DNA of 60,041 nucleotides, from positions 6,365-66,405 of the forward strand of contig NW_003314421.1 of NCBI RefSeq assembly GCF_000143415.4, given 5' to 3'. This document shows, in pieces, positions 1-9,662 of this stretch. The stretch comes from Selaginella moellendorffii. Taxonomy: Eukaryota > Streptophyta > Lycopodiopsida > Selaginellales > Selaginellaceae. Within the stretch, counting starts at the first letter, position 1. The number at the start of each line of letters is the position of its first letter. Under the pieces are notes generated by a model that was not told the DNA's origin, made no database searches, and saw only the letters and a list, made by a program, of their open reading frames with translations. Both the position numbers and the translations under genes were made by a program.

Positions 1-10
1 AATATGAGGA

Positions 11-430
11 GTTGTGACATTTCGCGCGTGTGAGTGTTAGGTTTTGCATTTTGCTCCGTACTCGCGCTCGCGCTCGCACCACACTCGCGCTCGCATCGCG
101 CTCCCACTCGCGATCACGCTCACATTCGCGCCTTCTCTACAGGTTTCTCGTGTGCATCGGCGTCCACTCGCGCTTGCATCACACTCGCGCTCGCATCGCG
201 CTCGTGTGCATCGGCGTCCACTTCAAGACACACCCAGTTTGTAACTTCGCCGCCAACTCCGCCGCCCACTCCGCCACCCACACGCAGCCCACTTGGCGTC
301 CCGGGAGATTTCAGCGCCACTCTCCAACTGTAAGTGGCAGAGTAGCCTTGCTGCTACGATCCGCTGCACACACAGTGCACATTCGCCAGCGAGTCCGGCC
401 TCAATTGTCACGGCCTCCATTCGGCTTCAA
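11..430 (+). promoter_or_regulatory. Leader/promoter region of gene 1, copy A, with GC-rich tandem repeats
   Basis: About 60-215 is a run of degenerate short tandem units of the type CTCGCGCTCGCATC, followed by a mixed-composition leader up to the start codon at 431. The same block precedes gene 1 in copy B (about 26110-26330, inverted) and copy C (about 51630-51815), with different unit numbers. It lies between the divergent genes 1 and 2, so a promoter or 5' untranslated role is inferred. No clear TATA box is seen here. Open frames across this stretch are repeat artefacts rather than genes. Confidence 0.4.
60..215. repeat. GC-rich minisatellite, copy A
   Basis: Tandem degenerate units built on CTCGCGCTCGCATCRCG, interrupted once by a GTGCATCGGCGTCCACT unit that recurs near 152-168 and 208-224. 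Unit number differs between the three element copies, as expected for a slipping minisatellite. Confidence 0.7.
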
Positions 431-3277
431 ATGGTAAGTCTTTTAGGCCAAGTAGAAAATGGCATGAGGCCACATGCCATTCAGTAGCAACATTGGCATG
501 CACCGATTGGGCTCTCGAGTGCAGTCCGGTTACAGATGGCGTGTAGCCTCACGCTATCTTAGGATGCAGCCTCAAGACATCTGATGCAGTGGTGAATGGC
601 GTGTGGCCTCACGTTATTTCCAGCTGCTAGCTTTTCATCTGTCAGCTCTAATTGTTGTGCATTTCTGAACAGGCGAGGAATTGCGTTCTTCTTCCAGCCA
701 CTGTCAATGTGGATGCAGAGAAGGGGGAGGAGCTCACTAGTTGGACTTTCGGGATGGAAGGCGAGGATCTGATGCTGTACAACACAGATGGTGGGAGAAA
801 AGAATGCATGGGGATCCTCATCCAAGTGACAGACACTCCATGCAGTTCCATGCAAGAATATGGACTGGCACTTGTGGTAGAGACAGCGTCCGCCTTCAAG
901 ATCCACCTTGCACATCTTAGCGGCTTCCCGGAGGGGGGCAGCGGCTATGAGGAATTCCTAGAGGGAGCTAGGGAGAGGTTGTCCAGGAGGCCCACAATTT
1001 CAAAGACGCTGCAGGTCTATGAAGATCACATGGAATCCACGGACCTCACCTACGGCGATGTTCAAAAACTATATTCCAACATTGAGCCGTTGAGAGTGCC
1101 TCCAGTTTGCGAAGCGAAGGGGAAGGGGGTCGATCTGGAAACTACCCCGAAGCAGAAAAGGGTGGTCAACCTCAAGCCGACGTCTGACTCTGCTGCTCCA
1201 AAAAAGAAGCTACTCGGTGATGCCATTGCCTCGGGTTCGAACACTACACCCACCAAAAAGAAGAGCCGCAAAGAGCAGAAAGAGCAAGAAGAGGCAGCAA
1301 AAATCGTCGCAGATAATAGTAGTTGTTACTTTTCCAACAAAGTATATACAATCGACGTGAGCCGTATCGACATCCAAAGCAAATACAACCACAGGCTAGT
1401 ATCTGATGAGTGGGTGGAGAAACTGAAGCAGAAGATGCTGGCAAGTCCAGTAACACCCCACATCGCAGACGTGATCCCCTACTACCGAACAATGAAGGGC
1501 GAGACGAGGTTTCCAGACTTGATCAATAGGAAGGTGTTGGACGATCAGAATGTCCGGTTCTATGCCGTCTCCGGGCAGCATTCTAGCTTGGCGATGCAAC
1601 AGATAGTTGTGGATATTATGGTGGGCGAGGAGGTGAAGAAAGTCTTCAAGACAAGAGTTGTCCGCCTGATAAAAGGCAACTCGCCCCTCCGATCTATCAT
1701 ATACATCTCCCACGCGCAGAATGTCAAGCAAAAAACGTGCTACAAATCGGGTCTGCACGAGACATTGGCACGAACACGGAAGCTCTGGGTTCAACTGAAG
1801 AAGCCACAAAAACCAGGACAAGGACGTGCACTAGCAACTAGCGCCTGGCAGGTAAGCCTCCTTGCATGTGGCATAGCATGTGGCCTCACGCCATTTCCAT
1901 TGCAGGAATTCTCGAGTCTTCTCTCGAAAACACTGGGGGTCAATGACACACTCAGCATCCATAACATTCTACTCGCGACAAAAGTTGTTTTTGACAAATG
2001 GGTAGATGTGCTGAGGAAGTACCATGACGGGGAGTTGCTAAACTCAATGGGTGTGGAGGACGGCCGGAAGCCCAATGATTTGAAGCTTAACGCCTTGCGT
2101 TTCTCGCGGTCTCTAGACGACGACGACCTTCTGACAGTGGCTAATGCTCTTCTACGTGGTGAGGTAGTCTTCAACAAGACCAAAATGACTCCCGGCCATA
2201 TTGTGACATACGAGGACTTGTGCACGACTCTGAGAGCTCGTGCACTATTGAAGGATTGGATCTTTGAGCAAGTGGCCGTGGAGAGGGTGAGCATCGACAC
2301 CACGCAAGAGATGATGGAAGAGCTGGACTTGTCAAATGAAGACATCGACGACTACGTGAAGGGGGCCCCCAAGTTCATCGATCTGCTGCGGGATGCCACG
2401 AAAAGTAAAGCTGAGAAGTTGGATCAGTATCCAAATTTCATTAAGAGGGATGTCGACCGCCGGCTTCAGAAACAGCTCGACCCCGCAGCAGAGGCCTATC
2501 GAGAACCTTACTGGGTATACGTGAATTCGGATGAGGATCAAAGGTGGAGGAGCATCGTTTCCCGCGGAGATGAGCAGGTCAAGAACATCTTTTGTGTGAT
2601 GGACTTCACAAATGAGGAGATCACTCATGCAGACGAAGTCAGCTCCATCATTGACTTAATGGTGGGACTTGCGGAGGTGGAATCTTCAGTCCACTATATG
2701 ATCTACGACTCCGAATCCTATCACAAGTTCTGGAAGGCCTTGAACGAGGTGAAGGCTCGGTTGAAAGGCAAGGAGATGCAGGAGATCCATGGTATAATGG
2801 CTAAGAAGAAGATACCGACGAATGTCCGCATCTTCACACTCGCCCTTGTTATTGGTCCTGCAGCAGAGTGGGACTGGAGTGACTTCCCAGCTTCGTTCGA
2901 CAAGGCCGATCGAATTGATCTGAGGGAGGTCAATTTACCCGTGCCTGAGGAACTGAAGACGGCTATGGAGCTTTCGAATCCAAAGAAAGCTCCAGGTGCA
3001 GCATGGGAAATGCTCAGCTGGGTCTTCAACGCAATAGCGGGTGACTCCAAGGGCAAATGCGTTGTCGAGTACAACTGCGGCGGACTATTCTTTCGAGCCG
3101 CACTACTCAAGGGTGTCCCGTGTGTTGCGGTGACAAACTCCATTGAAGAGGTGACTTCAATGGAGCATATAATTACAGTTGCCAAAGAAAAACAATATCT
3201 TCTCTACGAACCTGGTGAGTACGCACTTTAAGTTTAAATGTTATCTCACAAGCTCTGTATGCAGGAGCGTGGCCACC
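431..3277 (+). CDS. Gene 1, 5' part (ParB-like plus methyltransferase-like), copy A, severed by RetroA1
   Basis: The best start is the ATG at 431-433, immediately followed by a GT donor. Intron 434-672 joins it to GCGAGGAATTGC, giving M-ARNCVLLPATV. Coding exons are 673-1851, 1906-3214 and the beginning of the next exon at 3265. Around residues 225-310 there is a ParB/sulfiredoxin-like pattern: a VSRIDIQ strand, a helix after RLVSDEWVEKL, and YAVSGQHSSLAM in place of the ParB box II GxRRxxA. Residues 620-800 contain FCVMDF, then NPKKAPGAAWEMLSW and VVEYNCGGLFFRAALLKG. This order resembles motifs IV, X and I of beta-class amino-methyltransferases, but the catalytic DPPY and FxGxG residues are not kept. 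No stop occurs in this copy before RetroA1 cuts it at 3278. Family names are pattern-based inferences. The protein may bind DNA; enzymatic activity looks unlikely. Confidence 0.6.
434..672 (+). other. Intron 1 of gene 1 (copy A), with three palindromes
   Basis: GTAAGT donor directly after the ATG and an AACAG acceptor. Three copies of the dispersed palindrome (458-481, 535-558, 595-618) lie inside. The same arrangement is seen in copies B and C. An intron falling exactly between ATG and codon 2 is inferred from the frame and splice signals only. Confidence 0.55.
458..618. repeat. Cluster of three dispersed palindromes, copy A
   Basis: 458-481 is near-perfect, with core TGGCATGAGGCCACATGCCA. 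535-558 and 595-618 are diverged versions with a GGCGTGTGGCCTCACG-like core. They match the palindromes found throughout all three element copies. Confidence 0.85.
1852..1905 (+). other. 54-nt palindrome-bearing mini-intron in gene 1, copy A
   Basis: GTAAGC donor after CTGGCAG and a TTGCAG acceptor before GAATTCTCG. The length is a multiple of three and there is no stop, so the reading frame runs through it. The translated insert would be a low-information copy of the palindrome (CGIACGLTPF). Most of the intron is the palindrome itself. The same segment is present in copies B and C. Confidence 0.55.
3215..3264 (+). other. 50-nt intron joining the two halves of gene 1, copy A
   Basis: GTGAGT donor after GAACCTG and a TATGCAG acceptor before GAGCGTGG. 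Splicing changes the apparent end (YEPGEYAL-stop) into EPG-AWPPPDAETA and continues in frame into the linker exons. The same signals occur in copy B (23077-23126) and copy C (48582-48631). It contains no palindrome. This join is the key evidence that the ParB-like and HAD-like parts form one gene. Confidence 0.6.
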
Positions 3278-3640
3278 TGTACGCCACAAATTTTTCTTTT
3301 CCAATTTGCCAGCCTACCTCGTCTATCTGTCCAACACTGCCTTGGCTTTTGCTAAGTTCCCTCGCCAAGGTTCTCGCCTATGGTACCAGCTCCTACTTGG
3401 TTTCAGCTACTCACTGCACGAGCAATGGAGTGTTAGCCATCCTTCCACGGATTCCCAAATCACTCCCAATCCCCCTCCCCGGGTTAGACTGGACTAAGGT
3501 TCGGCTACACTCCCCGCAAGCACAAGCAGCCAAGCACACCAAGCTTCCAGGTTCCTAACATCCGATGAACTCTTTGTCATTTTGGTCATGCTTTCGGGGT
3601 TCCTTTAGCCTACGACACCTCGGCGAGTTGGTTCCTTACA
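3278..3640 (-). repeat. RetroA1 3' LTR (left), 363 bp
   Basis: Read on the - strand it begins TGTAAGGAACC and ends GGCGTACA. The adjacent internal sequence on the - strand, GGGTGGTGGAG (about 3641-3653), serves as a polypurine tract. It matches the RetroA2 LTR at 39006-40152 except for an insertion in the latter. Confidence 0.9.
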
Positions 3641-4042
3641 ACTCCACCACCCATAGAAGAAGTTCGATGCCCACATCGAACGTCTTGTTTTATCCTACAA
3701 CTTGTTGACCATGTCTCCGGGGGCATCCCCCCACTTAGCGGTGTGCCTAAGTTAGCCTCCCCAGCCAAGAGCTCATGACAACGGAATATAGGTGTCCCTA
3801 TACTCCTCACCTCACCACGCCCTAGTATAGGGTCGGGACTTGAACCCAGCCTTGCTTTACTAGGGGGTTGGGACTCGAACCCAACCTTCGTAGAATACGT
3901 CTACGGATTCGACATCCCCGCAGGGAGTCGGGCGTAGCTCCCTACGCCTGGTCGACCTAGCTAACCCATGCTAATTAGCTTACCTTCGGCGCGCCTTCGG
4001 GTCCCAACATATGCCATTGCTCAACTTCTCAAATTGATACTT
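3641..4042 (-). other. RetroA1 3' untranslated region
   Basis: About 400 bp between the pol stop and the LTR with no coding signal. It contains two imperfect copies of a GGGTCGGGACTTGAACCC-like segment (about 3830-3885). The same stretch occurs in RetroA2 at 12440-12844. Confidence 0.6.
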
Positions 4043-4424
4043 TTAATTGAACTTTGCATAAGTACATAGAGTTCTGCCATGCAGAAATTCCTCCACTAGA
4101 TCTCGCGCGTTCGCTAGGTTCTCCTCCGGTTCCCATGTTGCTTCGCAGTGTGGAAATCCTTTCCACTTCACATGGAACTCTCTCACCTCGCGTCCTTGTC
4201 GCTTGCTCTTGCGCGCATTGAGGATGGCCTCGACTTCGTATTCCTCTTCCCCTTGGATAACCTCGGGTAGAGGTCTTACTTGGTCCTTGCGAAGCGGATC
4301 CTCAAAGTACGGCTTGAGTAAGTTCACGTGGAACACTGGGTGCATCTTCCCCATCTCTCGAGGAAGTCGGAGTCGGTAAGCCACTTTACCGATTCGTGCC
4401 TCAATCTTGTAAGGCCCCGCGAAC

Positions 4425-4476
4425 CTGCTTAAGGAACTCAAGATCAATTCATTTACAGGAATACATGCATTTTTAC
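4425..4476 (-). other. Putative 52-nt intron in RetroA1 pol (integrase/chromodomain junction)
   Basis: On the - strand: donor GTAAAAATG after ACCCAAAG and acceptor TTAAGCAG before GTTCGCGGGG. Splicing gives RKLTQ-RFAGPYKI, which matches the usual continuous sequence at this point in gypsy integrases. The same signals are present in RetroA2. Confidence 0.5.
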
Positions 4477-4894
4477 CTTTGGGTCAACTTTCGGCTGATC
4501 CCACTTGGTAGCCTGAGGTTCTTGGTGTTCAGCCACACCTTCTCCCCAGCTTGGAACTCCACATCCCGACGCTTTTGGTTCGCATACTTAGTTTGCCTTT
4601 GTTGAGCCCGTTCCAAGGAATCCCTCACTAGATTCCAAATGTTGAGTCTTTCCGCCGTGAATGCCTCCACTGCGGGTAACTCTCCATGATACTCGGCCAC
4701 ACCGAGTTCCACAGGACCTTCAATAGCTCGCCCATTGATGACTTCCCATGGACTCACCCCGATGCTCGAATGTGGTGAGTTGTTATAACACATTTCCGCA
4801 AGTCCCAAATGACTTACCCAGTCGGTCTGGTCTCCCGAGACATAGCATCGCAAATAATCCTCCAGCTGCCTATTCACCCTTTCCGTTTGTCCGT

Positions 4895-4941
4895 CTGTCA
4901 AGAAGTGTTAGTGCCATCAATCTTGACTTAATACCCATTAC
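4895..4941 (-). other. Putative 47-nt intron in RetroA1 integrase
   Basis: On the - strand: donor GTAATGGG and acceptor CTTGACAG. Splicing yields YHPQT-DGQTERVNR, the canonical integrase motif, in frame. The unspliced sequence has stops. It is conserved at the same place in RetroA2 (about 13697-13743). Confidence 0.55.
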
Positions 4942-7900
4942 CTGTCTGTGGGTGATAGGGTGTGCTGAATTTCAACTTGGTGCGATACTATTCTAGGAGT
5001 GTCCTCCAGAACCTACTAGTGAAGATCTTATCTCGATCTGAGATAATCTCTTCCGGCCTTCCCCGCACTCGAACCACTTGTTCGAAGAACAGCTTCGCCA
5101 CACCTTCCGCATCCACGTCCGTTGTGGTGGGTATGAAATGTGCCATCTTTGAAAATCGGTCCACCACCACGAATATCGCATCAAACCCCTCGCTTGGGGG
5201 TAGTCCCGTGATGAAGTCCATCGTGAGACATTTCCACAGACGATCTGGAATGGGGATGCTTTGCAACAAGCCCCCACTAGCCTTCGTCACGGCTTTGACT
5301 TGCTGACATATTGGGCATGTCTTTACATAGTCTTGGACGTCCTTAGCCATATCTGGCCAATGGTACTTCCTTTTGAGTAAGCCCATCGTCTTGGGCACTC
5401 CGCCGTGTCCCGCGAGAGGTCCGTCATGACACTCTTCCAAGGCTACCTTCCTTAGTTCCCCTTCTGGAACATACACCCTCGTTTGCTTGTAATATATGAG
5501 TCCGTTGCGTTCCGCATAGCCCGTTTTCTCTTCCGTTGGCAGCTCACCTCTCTGGTGAGCTTCCCGCGCCTCCAGATTCCTCAACAACACTTCTTGTGCT
5601 AGACCATCGTTCTCATATGCTGTCCGCACATCGTCCCAGAAGGTTGCTGTTGCGCTGGAGATCGCCAACCTCAAGCTCGCTTTTCGACTTAGCGCATCTG
5701 CCACGATGTTGCTCTTCCCAGGCTTGTACAGAATCTCGCAATCAAACTCGGCCAAGGCATTGGCCCACCGACCTTGTTTCCCTCTCAGGTCGGGTTGTGA
5801 CAAGAAGTGTTTCGTTGCCACATTGTCCGTGTAAACCTTGAAGTGTCTCCCAAGGTAGTGTCGCCACTCCTTGAGCGCCTTGACCACCGCAAACAATTCC
5901 TTCTCATGGGCAGGCCACTTCCGTTGAGCCTTGTCCAGCTTCTTCGAGAAGAACGCTACTGGATGGTTGTCTTGCTTCAAAACTGCGCCCAACGCAAAGT
6001 CCGAAGCATCGGTGTCTACCTCAAAGTCCTTACCAAAGTCTGGTAATGCCAACACCGGAGCCTTCCTCAACTTCCCTTTGAGGTGGACGAATGCCGCCTC
6101 GCATTCCGCTGTCCATACCATCTTCCCTTTTCCTGTTTGATCCGTTAAGGGCAGGGCTACTCTCGAATAGTGTCTGATAAACTTTCGATAGTAGTTGCAT
6201 AGCCTCAGGAACGCCCTCAACTCATGTACATTCGATGGTTGCTCCCATTCCTGGATCGCTTGGACCTTCTCCGGGTCCACTTTGAGCCCGTCCTGGCCCA
6301 CCACATGCCCGAGAAACTTTACCTCTTGTTGAGCAAAGTCACATTTGCTCTCTTTAGCATACAGCTTGTGTTCCCTTAGTTTCTCAAACACCTTCGCCAA
6401 GTGTTCGGCATGCTCCTCTAGCGTCTCGCTATAGATCAGGATGTCGTCAATATAGACGACCACGAAGTGATCCAGATAGGGTACAAAGACGTGGTTCATC
6501 AACGCCGAAAACGTTGCCGGCGCATTGCACAACCCAAAGGGCATCACCAAAAACTCAAAGCTCCCATACCTCGTTCGACAGGTTGTCTTCTCGACATCTT
6601 CCTCAGCTACCCTGATCTGGTAGTATCCTGACCTTAGGTCAATCCTCGAGAAGTATTTTGCCTTTCCCAACCTATCGAACAGGTCCTCAATCCTTGGCAA
6701 AGGGTACTTGTTCTTCTTGGTATACTTGTTGAGCAACCGGTAGTCTATGCACATGCGCATAGATCCATCTTTCTTTTTCACGAATAGCACCGGCGCCCCA
6801 TACGGCGACTTGCTCAACCTAACATACCCTTTGTCCACCAACTCCTCTAGTTGGCTCTTGAGCTCCTTGAGTTCTTTTTCGTTCAATCGATAGGGTGGAC
6901 GAACCACCGCCTCAGCACCCTCGACCAGCTCAATCTTATGTTCTATCGGTCGTGCGGGGGGCAACCCCGCCGGTAGCTCCTCCGGCATGGTATCCTGGAA
7001 TTGGTCCAGCACCTGCTGGATCACTAAAGGTACTTCTTCCGTTCTTGTCTTTTTGTCACTCTTCACTGAGAGTAAGCACAAAAAGGCTGCTTTAGTTCCT
7101 TTAGTGAGTTGTCCTCTCGTGGACACCAGGTTTAAGCATGACTCTTTGGCCTTGCTTTGCCCTACCTTTAGATCCTGGGCCTCCACCCTAGATCTTCTTC
7201 CTTGGGCATTCGCCAATACCACAAGGTTCCTACCTTGTCCATGCAGGGCTACCACGAACCGATTAAACCAATCCATTCCGAAGATCACGTCAAATCCCGC
7301 CATGTCCAAGACGGTGAAATCCATGTCCACTTTCCATGTCCCCACTTCGACTCTCGCTTGTCGAAGTACCTCATCGGTGCTTTGGCTACCCTGAACAAAC
7401 TCTATAGTCCTTGGTTCGCCTAGCCGCTGCACCGTTAGTCCGGCTTGCCGGACTATGTCTGCAGCCACAAAATTATCCGAAGCACCCGTGTCAATAAGGA
7501 TCTTAACAAAACTACCTCCGAGCTTCCCTCGGAGGGCTAGTAGATGTCGCGAACGACTCTCTACCAAAGTTGCTCGTGTAATGAGTAACTTTGAGTTAGG
7601 GACTGGATCACATACCTCAGTTTGGACTTCACCCAACTTGATGGCCATATTGGCTCTGGCCTTCTTCGGGTAGGGACATTCCCTCGAGAAGTGTCCCGCT
7701 TCGCCGCAGTTGTAGCATATGTTGTTTCCCACGCTGCTATACGACTTGACCTTCTTATCCGTGGGTTTGTCTTTTTTCGCTTGACTCCCCCACGTACTCG
7801 CTCGCTGGCCACCAGATTTGCCTTTCCGGAACCCCGAGGACTCATTCTTAGAGAAACTCTTTTTGAATTTCCCCTTGCTATACGTTCCCCTTGGTTTGGC

Positions 7901-8866
7901 CCCTTTGCTAAACGTGGATCCCGACCCCGTCGTGTTCCCCTTTCGCAGATTATCGTTGAAATGCACCTTGATGGCCGCATCCAACGCTTCCTTGTAGTTG
8001 GTCGGGTTCCACCGCATCACCTCACCGCGAGCCCAGGTTTGCAAACCTGATATGAAGGCATGGAACGCATCCATATCCGCCATGTCCGTGACAAGTATCC
8101 TCTTTGCCATGAACCCATTCACATATTCCTGGATGGTTCCAGTCTGCTTTAGCCTACTCAGCTCATCTCTCAGATGCAGAGTGGCATTCGGAGGAACGTA
8201 TGTTGCGCGGATCCTCGCCTTCATCATGTCCCAAGTGGCCACTGGTCCTTCGTTGGCCTCCGTCGTTCTCCACCAAGACTTGGCATTATCTGCCAAGTAT
8301 GGTTTTGCACATGGGACCTTCTCCGAGCTCGGTAATCGCAACGCTCGGAAGTAGTCCTCCATATCGTAAAACCAATCCTCCACCACTTTATAGTCGTTCA
8401 CTCCCTTGAAGACCGGTGGGGGCTTTGGTTTGTACTTGGGAACTGCCTGAGGGACTGATTCTACTTCGGTCTGTTCGACCTTGTCTGGTTTTGCCTCAGT
8501 CCCGGCCGAAAGATCCGCACCTTCTGCGCTGCCAGCATCCGCAGTCTTTTTCTTTTTCTTCCGCCTCTCGTCACGCTTTAGCTTGCGTACGAGAGTTTCC
8601 AGCAAGGCATTGGTCTGTGCCAACTGTCCTTCTAGCACGTCCAATCGAGCCTTGGACGACCGAACCTCGCCACCGGACTCCTATTTGGAAGTTTCCTCAC
8701 TAGAGTCCTCCTCATGCAAGGATTCCTCATCCATAGCCTCTTGTTCGACCGGAGGCTCCAGCTCCGGTGGAGGTTCCGTCTCCGCCTGGGTTCGCTTACG
8801 CCCTGCCCTTGCCATCTCCCAGCAATCCGCCTCTATCCTTCGCTAGAACTGAGATAAAGGCTCCGA

Positions 8867-9227
8867 TAAGGAACCAACTCGCCGAGGTGTCGTAGGCTAA
8901 AGGAACCCCGAAAGCATGACCAAAATGACAAAGAGTTCATCGGATGTTAGGAACCTGGAAGCTTGGTGTGCTTGGCTGCTTGTGCTTGCGGGGAGTGTAG
9001 CTGAACCTTAGTCCAGTCTAACCCGGGGAGGGGGATTGGGAGTGATTTGGGAATCTGTGGAAGGATGGCTAACACTCCATTGCTCGTGCAGTGAGTAGCT
9101 GAAACCAAGTAGGAGCTGGTACCATAGGCGAGAACCTTGGCGAGGGAACTTAGCAAAAGCCAAGGCAGTGTTGGATGGATAGACGAGGTAGGCTGGCAAA
9201 TTGGAAAAGAAAAATTTGTGGCTTACA
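8867..9227 (+). repeat. RetroA1 right LTR, inverted orientation
   Basis: This copy is the reverse complement of the left LTR, so it reads TAAGGAACC...CTTACA on the + strand, opposite to the element's coding strand. It lacks only the first TG. The junction CCGATAAGGAACC fuses the primer-binding site (GGCTCCGATA, normally followed by CCA) to the LTR start. In RetroA2 the equivalent LTR is in the normal direct orientation. Confidence 0.9.
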
Positions 9228-9294
9228 CCACCCCCAGATGCTGAAACGGCGTTAACAGCTACTGATGTTAGGCCGAGCTCACAACCTGCACAAG

Positions 9295-9332
9295 GTAAGG
9301 TCACGTGAGGCCTCACGCCATTTTGATTATAG
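9295..9332 (+). other. 38-nt palindrome mini-intron, gene 1 copy A
   Basis: GTAAGG donor and ATTATAG acceptor; the core TCACGTGAGGCCTCACGCCA (9301-9320) fills most of it. Frame is kept across the join (PAQ-DRCEYSD). 38 nt is very short for an intron, so splicing needs RNA evidence. Confidence 0.45.
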
Positions 9333-9422
9333 ATCGTTGTGAATATTCAGACACGAGGACTGAAAAGCGCACTGGTGGCGCGTCGAAGAAGGACAAACAG
9401 ACAAGCAATAGAAAAAAAGGAG

Positions 9423-9471
9423 GTACAAATTATATTTGCAATGGCGTGTGGTCTCATGCCATTCCTTGCAG
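9423..9471 (+). other. 49-nt palindrome mini-intron, gene 1 copy A
   Basis: GTACAAAT donor, TTGCAG acceptor; palindrome at 9440-9463. Joining gives RKKG-DTSSKAKQ in frame. The same intron is present in copy B and, inside an inverted block, in copy C. Confidence 0.5.
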
Positions 9472-9615
9472 GAGACACTTCTTCAAAGGCAAAACAGGCA
9501 AGCACCAGCCAAGCTTAAACTGACAGTGGTCATAAAAAGCGAAAGCACGTTGGACAGTCGTCGGGATCAGAGGCGTTTGATTCGAAAAGGAAGAAGGGCA
9601 ACGAAAAGATGATAG

Positions 9616-9662
9616 GTAATGCCTCGCGGTTATGGCGTGTGTGCTCATGCCATTCATTGCAG
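9616..9662 (+). other. 47-nt palindrome mini-intron, gene 1 copy A
   Basis: GTAATGCC donor, ATTGCAG acceptor; palindrome at 9631-9653. Joining gives NEKMI-DQGLSER in frame. The methionine codon within the palindrome is therefore probably not a true start. Confidence 0.5.

Larger units (their letters stand above)
4043..8815 (-). pseudogene. RetroA1 gag-pol with chromodomain
   Basis: The start is the ATG at 8815-8813, matching the RetroA2 start at 38946. In RetroA1 a CAG codon has become TAG at 8681-8683. Order on the - strand: gag with an SWW motif (about 8350-8000), a CCHC knuckle [14 protein letters not shown] (about 7675-7720), protease LIDTGAS (about 7490), RT with YIDDILIYS (about 6450), RNase H with [13 protein letters not shown] (about 6000), the integrase HHCC region (5300-5440), the DDE core, and a chromodomain (about 4060-4240) with VKWKGFPHCEATWEPEENL. 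Two putative introns (4895-4941 and 4425-4476) keep frame across the integrase. An in-frame TAG at 4988-4990 is shared with RetroA2. The product would be a polyprotein for capsid, reverse transcription and integration; the chromodomain is the known chromatin-targeting module of chromoviruses. Confidence 0.85.
3278..9227 (-). mobile_element. RetroA1: Ty3/gypsy chromovirus with inverted LTRs
   Basis: Inserted in gene 1 of copy A with a perfect 5-bp TSD, CCACC (3273-3277 and 9228-9232); removing the element restores the sequence seen in copies B and C. The interior is coded on the - strand: gag, zinc knuckle, protease, reverse transcriptase, RNase H, integrase, chromodomain. The left LTR (3278-3640) has the expected orientation. 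The right LTR (8867-9227) is flipped and joined to the primer-binding site at an AT-rich 2-bp overlap. Outer ends remain TGTA...TACA. Confidence 0.9.

Noticed and set aside
30-437. Overlapping open frames in both strands at the left edge (and equivalents near 26000 and 51500)
   Set aside because: They arise from a GC-rich tandem repeat without stops; composition is Arg/Ser/His-rich repeat translation and they overlap on both strands.
652-672. Start codon of gene 1 at 652 (MLCISEQ)
   Set aside because: This stretch ends in a good acceptor (CTGAACAG), and the ATG at 431 with an adjacent GTAAGT donor gives a cleaner start. It is not excluded without RNA data.
3830-3890. tRNA-like segments in the RetroA 3' untranslated region (GGGACTCGAACCC)
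   Set aside because: Only a T-loop-like word is repeated; no cloverleaf can be made and it is part of the retrotransposon in both copies.
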